Of a stretch of DNA of 64,000 bases, positions 16,125-25,601 are shown one piece after another. The translations under genes and the position numbers were made by a program. Position 1 is the first letter of the stretch. Each line of letters begins with the position of its first letter. The notes beneath the pieces were generated by a model. The model saw nothing but the letters and a program-made list of their open reading frames with translations. It was not told the origin of the DNA and did not search any database. The DNA comes from CADCWN01 sp046328475 (GTDB taxonomy: Bacteria; Chloroflexota; Chloroflexia; Thermomicrobiales; CADCWN01), in assembly GCA_046328475.1 (NCBI GenBank), contig JAXLWN010000024.1, forward strand, positions 1-64,000, read 5' to 3'.

Positions 16125-18518
16125 ATGCAGCAACGGAATTCGGATGTCCTCGATTTGCATACATTCTCGGTGTCGGCGATCCGCGCCCTGAACATGGGCG
16201 TGGTGATCGCCAGGCGAAGCGGGGGGAAGGCGCTCGGTAGTGAACACCTCTTGCTGGCCTTGCTGAACCAGACTGATGGGAATGCGAATAAGATTCTGCT
16301 CCATTTTGGGATCGACGTCTTCGCGGTTCGGGCGGCGACCGATAGCTATCTGAATCTGCCGAGCATCGCGCCGCCCTCCAGCCTCTACTTCGCCGCCGAT
16401 GGCAACGAAAAAGTGCAACTCACCTCGAATCTGGTGCAGATTCTCGACCGTGCGCGCGTAATCGCCGACAACTATCGCCTCGCCTGGGTCGGCACCGACC
16501 ACCTGCTGGCGGCGCTGGTCGAGATCGATGGTCCGGCGGCGGCGATTTTGCGCCGTTACAATGTGACCGTCCCACAGATCGACGAGGCGTTGCAGCAGAT
16601 CAATGGTGGCAAGGGTGGTGCGCCGGGCGACGCGAATACGTCGGTGGTGGTCAACCTGGTCGAAGCAGCAGGGCGGCCCGATTGGCTGCGCGTGATCGAG
16701 CGGGCTGCGCCACTGCGCGAACTCGTCAATATTCTGCTGCAACGGCGTCGCAACAGCGCCACCGTTGTCGGCGAGCCGGGCTCAGGGCGACGCTCGCTGG
16801 TCTCGGCGCTGGCGCAGCTGGCGGCGCGCGGGCAACTGCCCGATTCGCTGGGCAAGAACATCTGGGCCTTGCAACCTGCCGCGATGCTCGGCAACCCCGA
16901 AGCGAACATGGAGATGGCGCTGCGCGTGGCGCACGGGGGCATCCTGCTGGTGCCCGATCTGCCGCTCTTCTTCGGCGGCAGCGCCTTTCCCGGCTATGCC
17001 GAGGCGGGAATGGCGATCCGCGCCGCGCTGACCGACCGTCGCCTCCGCTTGGTCGGGACAGCAACGACGCAAGGTTTCAATAAGCACTTGGAGAACGAGG
17101 CGACGCTACTCGACGCGGCGGTGCCGTTGCGCTACGAACCCCCCACAGTCGGTGAGACGCCGCCGATGCTCGAACTGCACCGTCCGGGCTTCGAGCAAGA
17201 GTACAGCGTTACGTTTGAGCCAGAGTCGCTGGCGGTGGCGGCGGCGTTGGCGAAGCAGTATCTCCCGGGTGCGCTCCCAGCAACAGCGCTCGCGACGCTG
17301 GAGCGAGCCTGTGTGCTCGTGCAACTGGCGGGTTCGGCGCACGCCGAGTTGCGCCCCGTCGGGGTCGGTGCCGATCCGGTCGTGGAGCGCAGCGACATCG
17401 CCGCCGCCGTAGGGGCGATGAGCGGCGTGCCGGTCGGCCAGATGGTGGGGCCGGAGCGCGAGCGGCTGGCGCGCATGGAGGGGGAGCTGCACGAGCGGGT
17501 GATCGGCCAGGATGAGGCCATCGCCGCGATCAGCCGCGCCTACCGCCGCGCGCGAGCGGGCTTCCGCGACGTGAAGCGTCCGATCGGCTCCTTCCTCTTC
17601 CTGGGGCCGAGCGGCGTGGGCAAGACCGAAACGGCGCGTGCCCTGGCCGAATTCCTCTTCGGGACCGAAGAGGCGATGGTGCGAATCGACATGTCGGAGT
17701 ACATGGAGAAGCACACCGTGGCGCGGCTGGTCGGTGCCCCTCCCGGCTACGTCGGCTACGAAGAAGGTGGGCAATTGACCGAGGCGGTGCGCCGCAAGCC
17801 GAGCTCGGTTGTGCTCTTCGATGAGGTCGAGAAGGGCCACCCGGATGTATACAATCTCTTCCTGCAGATGTTGGACGATGGCTGGCTGACCGATAGCCGG
17901 GGTCGGCGCGTCGATTTCCGCAATACGATCATCATCATGACCTCGAACCTGGGGACGGAATACATCCTCGGCGAGGGGACCGAGCACGCGGGCGAGGATC
18001 TGGACGAGGAGACGCGCGAGCAGATCGAGGATGTGTTGCGCGCCCACTTCCGCCCGGAGTTCCTGAATCGAATCGACAAGGTGGTGATCTTCACGCCGCT
18101 GAGTCGCGAAGAACTCGGCAAGGTGCTCGATCTGCAGTTGACTCGCGTCCACGGCATGGCGGCGAATGCCGGATTCCGTCTGGAGATTACCCCCGGTGCG
18201 CGGGAGTGGCTGCTCGACCAGAACACCCAGCCCGAGTTTGGCGCCCGCCCGATCCGCCGGATCGTGCAGGATTTCGTGCAAGACGCGCTCGTGGATGGCC
18301 TGACCGAGAATCGTTTCGGTGCGGGCGATACGGTGCGTGCCGTAGCACCGCCAGCAGGGGGCAAGGCGCTGATCTTCGCGAAAGGTGAGGCCGTGGCGTT
18401 GCCTGTTGTCGCCGAAGAGGCCGCCGCGCTGAACACCGTTTCCCCCGAGCCAGATCCGAGCAACTCGGGGGCGACGGTTGATGTGCCGAAGGAACGGCGG
18501 GCGGTGGGCGGCGCGTGA
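16125..18518 (+). CDS. ClpC-like AAA+ ATPase with degenerate first ATPase domain
   Basis: A 797-residue Hsp100-type protein. A Clp N-terminal repeat domain (about residues 10-150; GSEHLLLALL and GTDHLLAALV) is followed by D1 and D2. D1 is broken: Walker A reads GEPGSGRRS (no Lys-Thr) near 215, and the Walker B region reads ILLVPDLPLFF with the Asp-Glu pair lost. D2 is intact: GPSGVGKTE near 494, VVLFDEVEK near 563, sensor-1 TSNLG and Arg-finger FLNRID. There is no room for the coiled-coil M domain, and no IGF/LGF ClpP-docking tripeptide in the D2 loop. It is therefore probably a ClpP-independent unfoldase or remodeller with one working ring. It overlaps the next gene. Confidence 0.88.
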   Translation: MQQRNSDVLDLHTFSVSAIRALNMGVVIARRSGGKALGSEHLLLALLNQTDGNANKILLHFGIDVFAVRAATDSYLNLPSIAPPSSLYFAADGNEKVQLTSNLVQILDRARVIADNYRLAWVGTDHLLAALVEIDGPAAAILRRYNVTVPQIDEALQQINGGKGGAPGDANTSVVVNLVEAAGRPDWLRVIERAAPLRELVNILLQRRRNSATVVGEPGSGRRSLVSALAQLAARGQLPDSLGKNIWALQPAAMLGNPEANMEMALRVAHGGILLVPDLPLFFGGSAFPGYAEAGMAIRAALTDRRLRLVGTATTQGFNKHLENEATLLDAAVPLRYEPPTVGETPPMLELHRPGFEQEYSVTFEPESLAVAAALAKQYLPGALPATALATLERACVLVQLAGSAHAELRPVGVGADPVVERSDIAAAVGAMSGVPVGQMVGPERERLARMEGELHERVIGQDEAIAAISRAYRRARAGFRDVKRPIGSFLFLGPSGVGKTETARALAEFLFGTEEAMVRIDMSEYMEKHTVARLVGAPPGYVGYEEGGQLTEAVRRKPSSVVLFDEVEKGHPDVYNLFLQMLDDGWLTDSRGRRVDFRNTIIIMTSNLGTEYILGEGTEHAGEDLDEETREQIEDVLRAHFRPEFLNRIDKVVIFTPLSREELGKVLDLQLTRVHGMAANAGFRLEITPGAREWLLDQNTQPEFGARPIRRIVQDFVQDALVDGLTENRFGAGDTVRAVAPPAGGKALIFAKGEAVALPVVAEEAAALNTVSPEPDPSNSGATVDVPKERRAVGGA

Positions 18519-19552
18519 GCGGGCGCATACGGCGGGTCCGAGCAGTCGATGATGGGGCCTGGAAACGGGTGCTCGGCGAGTTGTTGGCCGAGTTCGTGGC
18601 GTTTGCCTTGCCTGATCTGCATGCTGAGGTGGATTGGTCGCGCGATCCGGTCTTCCTGGAGCAGGAGTTGGGGCCGCTGCTGCGACAGGCTGCGGCGGGG
18701 CGGCGGGTTGCTGATGTTGTTGTGCAACTCTGGCTGCTGAGTGGCGAGACGACCTGGCTGCTGGCCCATGTCGAGGTGCAGGGCAGGAAAGAAGACGACT
18801 TCGCACGCCGAATGTATGAATATGCAGCGTTGCTGAACGCGCGGTTTGTCCCCGGCAACCCGCGTCGTCGACGAGTTGTTGCTCCGCCGTTGCCGCCGCC
18901 CGATGGCTTCATCGGGATCGCTGTGCTGAGCGATTCTGATCCGGCATGGCGACCGGAGCCGTATTCTTGGGGTTGGCGAGACTTCGGCCTGCATTATCGC
19001 TACCATGTACTCAAGTTGACCGATTGGCGAGAGCGGGTCGCGGAATTGATCGCTGACGGTTGGCCATTCGGTTGGGTCGTGCGCTCTTGGTTGGCGACGC
19101 AAGCGGCGGGCCGGTCAATTGAGGCGCAAGTCCGTGCCCGGCAGGAGGTCGTTCGGCGATTGCTGGCAGCGCGAAGGCGACGGCAACTCACGGCCGAGCA
19201 GATCGTCGCGATTGTCACCTTCCTGGATGCCACCGGTCGGTTGCCTGGCGAGGTTTTGGCAAAGCTTGATAATGAGTTGCGGCTGGGAGAGGAGGCACCA
19301 ATGCACGAAGTGCTCAACCGTTGGGAGCTGAGGGGCCTGGAGCGTGGTCTGGAGCAGGGCCAGGCAGCAGGCATGAGTGAGGTGGTCATACGCCAGCTAT
19401 CGCGCAAAGGAATCGCACTTGATGCGGCGATGGAGGCGCGCATTCGTGGACTGGATCGCGAGCGACTGTTGGCACTGACTGAGGCATTGCTCGATTGGCA
19501 GCAGCGGAGCGAGCTTGATGTCTGGCTGGCGAGTAACGCGCCGCAGGAGTAA
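18515..19552 (+). CDS. Rpn-type PD-(D/E)XK nuclease/transposase-like protein with DUF4351-like tail
   Basis: A 345-residue protein of the Rpn (recombination-promoting nuclease) group. The nuclease core near residues 65-105 contains DVVVQLWL and the family string HVEVQGRKEDDFARRMYEY, giving a D...ExQ active site. The C-terminus has a short charged GLERGLEQGQAAGM-type stretch and ends with RERLLALTEALLDW, as in DUF4351 proteins. The GTG start overlaps the ClpC-like stop by four bases, so the two are translationally coupled. Rpn relatives are DNA endonucleases in E. coli; a mobile-element origin or a defence role are both open. Confidence 0.75.
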   Translation: MSGRIRRVRAVDDGAWKRVLGELLAEFVAFALPDLHAEVDWSRDPVFLEQELGPLLRQAAAGRRVADVVVQLWLLSGETTWLLAHVEVQGRKEDDFARRMYEYAALLNARFVPGNPRRRRVVAPPLPPPDGFIGIAVLSDSDPAWRPEPYSWGWRDFGLHYRYHVLKLTDWRERVAELIADGWPFGWVVRSWLATQAAGRSIEAQVRARQEVVRRLLAARRRRQLTAEQIVAIVTFLDATGRLPGEVLAKLDNELRLGEEAPMHEVLNRWELRGLERGLEQGQAAGMSEVVIRQLSRKGIALDAAMEARIRGLDRERLLALTEALLDWQQRSELDVWLASNAPQE

Positions 19553-19555
19553 TGT

Positions 19556-20527
19556 TCATTTAATAAACTCCGCCTCCCATTGGCGCAAGAACGCGAGCTT
19601 GCGGTCGAAGTAGGCGTCATTTGCGCGCCAGAAGCCGAATCGCCCAGCGCTGAATCCTAGCGTATGCCCTATGTCCCAGAGATGTTGCGCGACGACAAAG
19701 TAAGGGAGCGCCGCAAGATCGGCTGAACCGAACTGGCGTATCTCGGTGTATCCGGCGAGGAAGGCATCCCACAAGCCGTTCTGCTCCATAACGGCGTATT
19801 GGTAGACCCCGTAAGGATCGGCGGCTCGCCAGCCAGGCCCGCCGGAATCGAAGTCGTAGAATATCAAACGGCCATCATCGGTGACGTGGACGTTATCCAG
19901 GCTCAGGTCGCCGTGGCAAACTCCCCAATCAAGTCTTGCTGCGATCAGCGTGTTCAATCGATCGCGCACCCTTGTGCCGAGATCGCGCAGGTATGCCTGG
20001 TCGCCGGGACGCTGGCGCAGGCTTGGGAGGATGATGCTCAGCGGACGGTCGATGAACAGCGCGAGATCCGCTCGATCTCGCGCATGAAGACTGCTGAAGT
20101 CATCCGCAGCAGCGTGGAGCTGCGCAGTGGCGCGTCCGAACTGGTGGTAGAGCGCCGTGCTGAAGGGCGGTTGCGGCTTCTCACCGGGTGCAGCGGCGAA
20201 GAGGACAGCGCAGCGCTCCCCTTCGGGAGCGTCAAGACTGCCAATCGCTTCTTCGTCGTGTCGCAAGATGGGCAGGGCGACGGCAACACCCCTCGCGTCG
20301 AGATGGGCGAGGAGGTCGATCTCGTAGGCGACAGCGTCGCGGGTGCGCCAGCCGAAGCCGTAGACTTTGAGGTAATAGCTAGCCTCGGCGGTCGTGACGA
20401 GGTAGACATCGTTCGCCCACGAGCGAAAGAGCGCGCACTCGGTTGGCCTGGGTAGCGCATACGACCGTGCGACCTCGTCCAGGAGTGCGTCTGGTGCGAT
20501 GACGGAGTGGCCGACGGGGAGGGTCAT
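19556..20527 (-). CDS. Aminoglycoside phosphotransferase (APH)-family kinase
   Basis: A 323-residue protein kinase-like phosphotransferase. The catalytic loop is VCHGDLSLDNVHV near residue 200 and the metal-binding Asp is in LIFYDFDSGGPGWR. The N-lobe has YYLKVYGF with the ATP-binding Lys. Sequence around HLDARGVAVALPI resembles SrkA/homoserine-kinase-II types more than antibiotic kinases, so a resistance role should not be assumed. The start at 20527 overlaps the upstream thioesterase stop (ATGA). It is the last gene of a four-gene leftward cluster and converges on the Rpn gene three bases away. Confidence 0.88.
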   Translation of the reverse strand: MTLPVGHSVIAPDALLDEVARSYALPRPTECALFRSWANDVYLVTTAEASYYLKVYGFGWRTRDAVAYEIDLLAHLDARGVAVALPILRHDEEAIGSLDAPEGERCAVLFAAAPGEKPQPPFSTALYHQFGRATAQLHAAADDFSSLHARDRADLALFIDRPLSIILPSLRQRPGDQAYLRDLGTRVRDRLNTLIAARLDWGVCHGDLSLDNVHVTDDGRLIFYDFDSGGPGWRAADPYGVYQYAVMEQNGLWDAFLAGYTEIRQFGSADLAALPYFVVAQHLWDIGHTLGFSAGRFGFWRANDAYFDRKLAFLRQWEAEFIK

Positions 20528-20964
20528 GGCCGAGCGCCTTCGACCGCCAGAATGCGTTCGCGGACCCACTCGGGGATCGGCGTCGGTCGGCCCTCCTGGT
20601 TGACCGAGACGTAGACGATTTCGGCCTCCATAAAGGCTTCTTCCGGGGCGGGGTGGCTCGCCGGGCTGATGCGGAAACGCCCGGTGAAGCTGGTATTGCC
20701 GAGGCGGGGCACCGAGACGTGGATGTCGAGCAGGTCGTCCAGGCGGGCCGGGCGCTTGTACTCCAGCGTGGCCTTGACCAGCGAGGTGTCGAAGGCGCTG
20801 GCTTCCACGAACTGGATGCCGATGGCGCGGAAATACTCGGTGAAGGCGAGATCGAGGTAGGTGAGGTAGTGCGCGTTGTAGACGATTTTCTGCCCGTCGA
20901 TCTCGGAGTAGCGCACGCGAAGGGAGTAGATGAACGGGAAACCTGCCGCGCCGGGTGCGTCCAC
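20524..20964 (-). CDS. 4-hydroxybenzoyl-CoA thioesterase-like (hotdog) protein
   Basis: A 146-residue hotdog-fold acyl-CoA thioesterase of the YbgC/4HBT type. The diagnostic block RVRYSEIDGQKIVYNAHYLTYLD carries the catalytic Asp-equivalent (YSEID) region, followed by EYFRAIGI. It hydrolyses acyl-CoA esters; chain specificity is not visible. The stop overlaps the start of the APH-family kinase. A second thioesterase lies two genes upstream, so the cluster seems devoted to acyl-CoA handling. Confidence 0.88.
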   Translation of the reverse strand: MDAPGAAGFPFIYSLRVRYSEIDGQKIVYNAHYLTYLDLAFTEYFRAIGIQFVEASAFDTSLVKATLEYKRPARLDDLLDIHVSVPRLGNTSFTGRFRISPASHPAPEEAFMEAEIVYVSVNQEGRPTPIPEWVRERILAVEGARP

Positions 20965-21015
20965 TGCTGACTTCCTCCTCGAATTGCGATGCAGATGCCA
21001 GAGCGAAGGCTCGCC

Positions 21016-21558
21016 TCAGTCGCCCAGTTCAATCCAGTAGCGCAATGCCGGCACTGAGCCATCCGGCGGTACGTAGGGATCATCGGGCATACCACCGTGT
21101 TGCTCGATGATTCGCTGCGAAGCGATGTTGTCGGCGTCGCAAGTGATGAGGACGCTCGTCAGTCCGTGCTCGCGCGCTTTCGGCAGGACGAGTCCGAGGA
21201 TGGCGGTGCCATAGCCCTGGCGGCGTCGCGAGGGACGGATTTCGTAGCCGATATGTCCGCCGAGTCGCCGCAATTGGTCGTTCAATTCGTGCCGCAACGA
21301 AATGCGCCCGATAAACTCGTCGCCTTCTACCAGCCAATAGATGGACTGGGGCACGAAGTTCGGCAGCACCTTGCTCGGATCGTCGTCGTCAAGTAGACGC
21401 TGCACGAATGCTGGGAAATCGGCGGTGAGGTCGGCGAGGAGTAGGCGCTGTAGCGCCCCTCCGCCTGGAATTCTGCGGATCGCGTCGAGGACGCTGTCGC
21501 GGTAGCGCACGGAAGGGCGAATGAGGCGTGCCGTGGCCGGGCTTGTTGCGTGCCCCAT
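21016..21558 (-). CDS. GNAT family N-acetyltransferase
   Basis: A 180-residue GNAT enzyme. GDEFIGRISLRHELN and GYEIRPSRRRQGYGTAIL supply strand 4 and the acetyl-CoA pyrophosphate loop (R-R-Q-G-Y-G). ITCDADNIASQRIIEQHGG is the usual C-terminal substrate block, as in YjdJ-like proteins. The ATG at 21558 follows GAGGGG and lies three bases after the upstream thioesterase stop, so it is co-transcribed. Confidence 0.9.
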   Translation of the reverse strand: MGHATSPATARLIRPSVRYRDSVLDAIRRIPGGGALQRLLLADLTADFPAFVQRLLDDDDPSKVLPNFVPQSIYWLVEGDEFIGRISLRHELNDQLRRLGGHIGYEIRPSRRRQGYGTAILGLVLPKAREHGLTSVLITCDADNIASQRIIEQHGGMPDDPYVPPDGSVPALRYWIELGD

Positions 21559-21561
21559 GCT

Positions 21562-22018
21562 TCACCCCTCGTCGGGACCAAGCGGACGACCCGCCAGTGC
21601 TTCGAGTCCCGCGCGTAGCTCTGGCCAGACGGGCGTCGGCTGGCTGGTGGAGTAATCGAAGGCGACGTGCACCCCGCCCGGTGGCGATCAGCCGACCACT
21701 CGTGCGCTCGACGATGCGATAGCGGAGGATGAAACTGGTGCGGCGAATCGCGACCGGCACGACCGTCACCGCCAGGAGTTCGTTGAAGAGGGCTGGAGAC
21801 TTGTAGGTGCAGGTGATCTCCGCGACGATCATCTCGCGGTCCTGGAGATTGAGCGAGCCGGTCAGCTTCGTCCACATCGCTAGGCGGGCGATCTCGAAGT
21901 AGGTCAGGTAGACCGCGTTGTTCACATGGCCGCGCGCATCGAGATCGCGGAAGCGGACCACAACCTCGACGGTAAACCCTGGCTCGCTTTCCTCGCCTGT
22001 AATTGCGCCGACCATCAT
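21562..22018 (-). CDS. Acyl-CoA thioesterase, hotdog fold (apparent frameshift)
   Basis: A thioesterase of the YbgC/FadM type: VVRFRDLDARGHVNNAVYLTYFE near residue 20 carries the catalytic Asp. The frame breaks at the CCCC run at 21672-21675. Deleting one base there gives the expected ending LIATGRVHVAFDYSTSQPTPVW and a stop at 21562-21564, three bases before the GNAT start. The natural length is then 151 residues. One extra base in a homopolymer points to a read error rather than gene decay. Confidence 0.8.
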
Positions 22019-22121
22019 CCAGCCTCATGTTTCGCTACGGTGGTAGCAATCTGACCGACCGTAGGATAGCAGGATGGAGGATTTGTCGCATCCCAGGTGG
22101 GCGCAGCGAGGTGACATCCTA

Positions 22122-22154
22122 CCTGTCCCCTCTCCCCAGAGGAGAGGGGACAGG
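22122..22154. repeat. Perfect hairpin, CCTGTCCCCTCTCC class
   Basis: CCTGTCCCCTCTCC (22122-22135) and its exact complement (22141-22154) enclose CCAGA. It lies between two leftward genes. It belongs to a widespread class whose translations give spurious SPLPRGEG peptides. A pyrimidine-rich arm with octamer-like units (TTCGCCCG, TTCTCCTG) follows at 22191-22228. Confidence 0.75.
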
Positions 22155-22223
22155 GCGTGAAGGCCGATTGCGTCCGGGTGAGATTGCTCCCATTCGCCCG
22201 TTCTCCTGTTCTTCCGTTCGCAC

Positions 22224-24160
22224 TCAGCGGTAAGAAGCAGCCTGCAAGTTGAACAGCTCGGCGTAGCGCCCGCCGAGGAGCAACAGTTCGTCGTGGGTGC
22301 CGATTTCGATGATGCTGCCGTGTTCGAGGACCATGATCCGGTCGGCGAGGCGCACCGTCGAGAAGCGGTGGGAGATGAAGAGGGCCGTCTTGTCGGCCGT
22401 CAGTTCTTTCATGCGCGCGAAGATCTCGTACTCGGCCTGGGCGTCGAGCGCGGCGGTCGGCTCGTCCAGAATGAGCACCTGGGCATCGCGCATGAAGGCG
22501 CGGGCGAGCGCGATCTTTTGCCACTCGCCGCCAGAGAGCTGGAAGCCCTGGTCGAACCACTTGCCAAGCGTGGTGTCGTAACCTCGTGGCAGTCGCGCGA
22601 TCACCCGTCCGCGCCGCTCTGCTCGGCCGAATCGGCGATGCGATCCCGGTCGGCGAGGGCTTCCAATCTCCCGACGCCGATATTCTCGCCCGCACTCAGG
22701 AAATAGGTGACGTAGTCCTGGAAGATGACGCCGATCTCGTGCCGCAGCTCGGCGGGGTCGTACTCGCGGATATCGACGCCGTCGATCATGATCTGCCCCT
22801 CATCGGGGTCATACAGGCGGGTGAGCAGCTTGACGATGGTGGTCTTGCCCGCGCCGTTGCGCCCGACGAGCGCGATCGTCTCACCGGGGGCGATGGTGAA
22901 AGAGACATTCTTCAGGACCGGCTCGTCGCGACCAGGGTAGTGGTAGGAGACGTTGCGGAACTCGATCCCGCGCGTGAAGGAGCGCGACACCGGCACGGGA
23001 TGCTCCGGGGCGCGAATCTTCGGCGTGAACTCCAGCAGGTCGAAGAGGGTGTTCAGGTAGAGCGTATTCTCATACATCCCAGCCAACCCGGCGAGCAATC
23101 CCTGAAAGTTGCCCTGGACCTGCTGCGCCGCCTGGGTGTAGACCGTCAAGCCGGCGATGCTGATCGTGCCGCGCACCGCCAGCAGGGCGACGTACAGATA
23201 GGTGCCGCCCGAGGCGACGATGGTGAGCGCGCCCCAGAAAAAACCAGCCAGGTAGCGGCGCACGACCAACCCTTGATTCTCGCGAATGAACTTCAGCGAG
23301 ATGTCGCGGTAGCGTTGCGCGAAGAAGTCGCCGAGCGTGAAGAGCTTGATCTCCTTGTTGTAGGTATCGGTCGTCAGCAAGTTGGTCAGATAGCCCATCA
23401 GCCGCCGCTCGGGCGACTGGCGGCGCATCTGCTGATAGCCGTGCCAGCCGTAGCGGGTAGAAGCGATAAACGCCGGGATCGGCGCGAGCAGCGCGACGAT
23501 CGCGAGCAGCGGCCCGAGCTGCACCAGCAGCGCGATCATCGATAGGAAGGTGAGCAGGGTGCGGACGAGCGAGAAGACGCCCGAGACCATGCCGACCGGG
23601 CGAAACGTTGCCTCGCGCTGCGCCTGCTGCAACTGATCGTAGAACTTCGCATCCTCGAAAAAGCTGAGGTCGAGCTTGTTGGCGTGCTCCATGATCATGA
23701 TCTGGATGCGATTCGCGGTGCGATCCTGGAGGAGCTGCTGCGTGATATTGCGCAGCGTATCGAGCAAGCTGCTCCCCGCGAGGATCAGGAATTGCACGAC
23801 GGCGAGAATGACGATGTGCCGCACCGCCCCTTCGCTGCCGCCGTTCCGCACGCCGTCCACGACGGCCTGGAGGAGTTGCCCGGCCAGCCAGACCTGGGCT
23901 GCGGGGATGGCGCTCTGGACAATGGTCAGCACGCCCATCGAGAGCGTGAAGCCGCGATTGGTGCCCCAGACGAGCCGCAGCACGCGCGGCACGCCGACGA
24001 GCGAGGCGCGTGCGTTGCGCCCCGCTTCGCGCAGGATGGTGCGGAAGTCGGGGCTGTGTTCGTCTTGCGGATTGTCGGTCGTCGGCCTGCTCGGCCGGTT
24101 GCGCCCTTCCGGGCGACCACCCGGCGGGCTACCACGAAACGCGCCGTTCGGCATGGACAT
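22224..24160 (-). CDS. ABC transporter, fused permease and ATPase (apparent frameshift)
   Basis: About 645 residues, an exporter half-transporter of the MsbA/MdlB type. Six membrane segments lie in the first 370 residues. The ATPase domain follows: Walker A GRNGAGKTT, Q-loop FQDYVTYF, signature LSGGEW, Walker B VLILDEPTAALD, H-loop SHRFSTV. The frame stops after EQSGADG, where one C is missing from the CCC run at 22604-22606. Restoring it gives ADGVIARLPRGYDTTLG and continues to 22224. The total length is one base short of a multiple of three, which supports a read error. The first 45 residues are a disordered Pro/Arg-rich tail. The substrate is unknown. Confidence 0.85.
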
Positions 24161-24438
24161 CGATTGTTACTTACCCTCCCCTGCTCCATCTCGCTCCGTA
24201 CCCTTGCACGGAGCTGAAGTGCAACCTGTTTCTCTCGTGGTTAAGCGTAGCAGGGGAGCGTGAGGCGGGCATCGTCTATTCGGGTAGGAGGGAGCCTGTT
24301 GGAAATGGTAGGGGCGTGCCCCTCCTATTGTGCCTGAGTACAGGGATTGCTCATTCCACGGATGGCGGGTTGTTTCTGAGCAGCCGATTGCGCGATTATT
24401 GGGCGCGATGGGATGTGGAGATGACAACAGGATGACTG
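24161..24438. other. Divergent gap without recognised elements
   Basis: Between the ABC exporter (leftward) and a GNAT gene (rightward). It contains a short near-perfect palindrome AGGGGCGTGCCCCT around 24311-24324 that could be a weak hairpin, but no T-tract. No promoter pair stands out. Confidence 0.3.
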
Positions 24439-24930
24439 ATGAATGATCTGCTCTTCAAACCAATGGGCGAGGCCGATGCGCGCGAGGTGTTGCGTTGGCG
24501 CTATGACGCACCATACGACATCTACAATGCCGATCCGGCGCACAACGAGGAGGGCGTCGCGGCGCTGCTCGATCCGGCCAACCAGTACTTCATCGCGACT
24601 GACGCCCGGGGGCAACTCGTCGGCTATTGCTGCTACGGACCTGATGCCAGGGTGCCGGGCGGCGACTATCGCGATCCTGACGCGCTCGACATCGGCCTGG
24701 GAATGCGCCCCGACCTGACCGGTCGGGGGAATGGCGCGGCCTTTGTTGGCAGCGCGCTGGCGTTCGGGCGGGAACAACTCGGCGCGCAGCGCTATCGGCT
24801 GACCGTCGCAGAGTTCAATCAGCGGGCGATGCGGGTGTATGAGCGCGTGGGCTTTGCCGAGGTCGAACGCTTCCGGCGCGGCGGGCGACCGGATGATCTC
24901 CTCTTTGTCGTCATGGTCGAGAAGTGCTGA
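24439..24930 (+). CDS. GNAT family N-acetyltransferase
   Basis: A 163-residue single-domain GNAT. LVGYCCYGPDARVPGGDY and IGLGMRPDLTGRGNGAAFV give strand 4 and the acetyl-CoA-binding loop (R-P-D-L-T-G-R-G-N-G), and LTVAEFNQRAMRVYERVGF is the classical motif B. The start region MNDLLFKPMGEADAREVLRWRYDAPYDIYN resembles ribosomal-protein or YkkB-like acetyltransferases. The acceptor is unknown. Convergent with the next gene with no gap. Confidence 0.9.
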   Translation: MNDLLFKPMGEADAREVLRWRYDAPYDIYNADPAHNEEGVAALLDPANQYFIATDARGQLVGYCCYGPDARVPGGDYRDPDALDIGLGMRPDLTGRGNGAAFVGSALAFGREQLGAQRYRLTVAEFNQRAMRVYERVGFAEVERFRRGGRPDDLLFVVMVEKC

Positions 24931-25218
24931 CTATTCGTCGATCAGCGTCGCACCCGATCGCAGGATTGAGGCCGGTCGCGGCAACGCATTCTTACGCCGG
25001 TGCGTGTAGGATTCGCGCAGTATCGCTTGCAGATCCTCATCGCTGAGAAGGTACGTCGCGAAGTCGCGCGTGTTCGTGCCGACGGTGTATTGCAGGATCA
25101 GGCCCTCGTCGCACTCGATCATCCGCAGATTGCGCCACCCGTTGGCGTCGCAGAGTCGCCCCACCGCGCGGAACGTATCCTGGTAATCGGTCTTTTCCAG
25201 TCCATTGAAGAGGCGCAT
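24931..25218 (-). CDS. Small protein of unknown function
   Basis: A 95-residue soluble protein beginning MRLFNGLEKTDYQDTFRAVG. I do not recognise the family. It contains EGLILQYTVG followed by DFATYLLSDEDLQAILRESYTHRR, with no membrane segment or zinc motif. ATG 25218 has GGGAGG seven bases upstream and is preferred over 25239. It forms a likely pair with the small gene 25 bases upstream, which also has an EGL-plus-beta-strand pattern. Confidence 0.7.
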   Translation of the reverse strand: MRLFNGLEKTDYQDTFRAVGRLCDANGWRNLRMIECDEGLILQYTVGTNTRDFATYLLSDEDLQAILRESYTHRRKNALPRPASILRSGATLIDE

Positions 25219-25243
25219 TGGTCGATCCTCCCGAGGCATGCCG

Positions 25244-25495
25244 TCAGTCGCGACGGCGTCGTGTGTGTGCTTCGTCGATCATCGCTTTGGTGATCTCGAG
25301 CGTTTTCTCCGCCAGAACCGGCTGGAGTCCGTTCAACTTCGTCACGAACCCGACAACGACAAAACCATTGTCGGAAGCGAGGATGCTCAGCCCTTCGGGG
25401 GTAAAGTTCTCCCCATCGAGGATCGCGCCGAGGGCAGCCAGACGATCATCGAGGCGCAGCGCCTGGAGAACTCCGGTGGACTTGCGGCGAAACAT
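25244..25495 (-). CDS. Small protein of unknown function
   Basis: An 83-residue protein (MFRRKSTGVLQALRL...) with a helical N-terminal half, a strand-rich middle (LSILASDNGFVVVGFV) and a basic tail. I do not recognise it. The start is uncertain: in-frame ATGs lie at 25495, 25522 and 25591. 25495 is chosen because the next ATG upstream has no spaced ribosome-binding site. Probably co-transcribed with the 95-residue gene that follows. Confidence 0.55.
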   Translation of the reverse strand: MFRRKSTGVLQALRLDDRLAALGAILDGENFTPEGLSILASDNGFVVVGFVTKLNGLQPVLAEKTLEITKAMIDEAHTRRRRD

Positions 25496-25601
25496 GCCTA
25501 CATCCTCATCGCTACACTGCATCCTGGCAGATTCCGTTCTGCCCAGTATGCGCGACAGATCGGCACGCCGCAATTCACATAAAAGTACCAATATCTGGTG
25601 A

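Noticed and set aside
17106..18806. 566-codon open frame antisense to the ClpC-like gene
   Set aside because: Shadow of the D2 domain coding sequence; no protein-family features, rich in His, Arg and Gln as expected for such shadows.
19556..20527. Aminoglycoside resistance gene
   Set aside because: The APH fold is shared by many metabolic kinases; neighbours are thioesterases and a GNAT, and no resistance-specific residues can be named.
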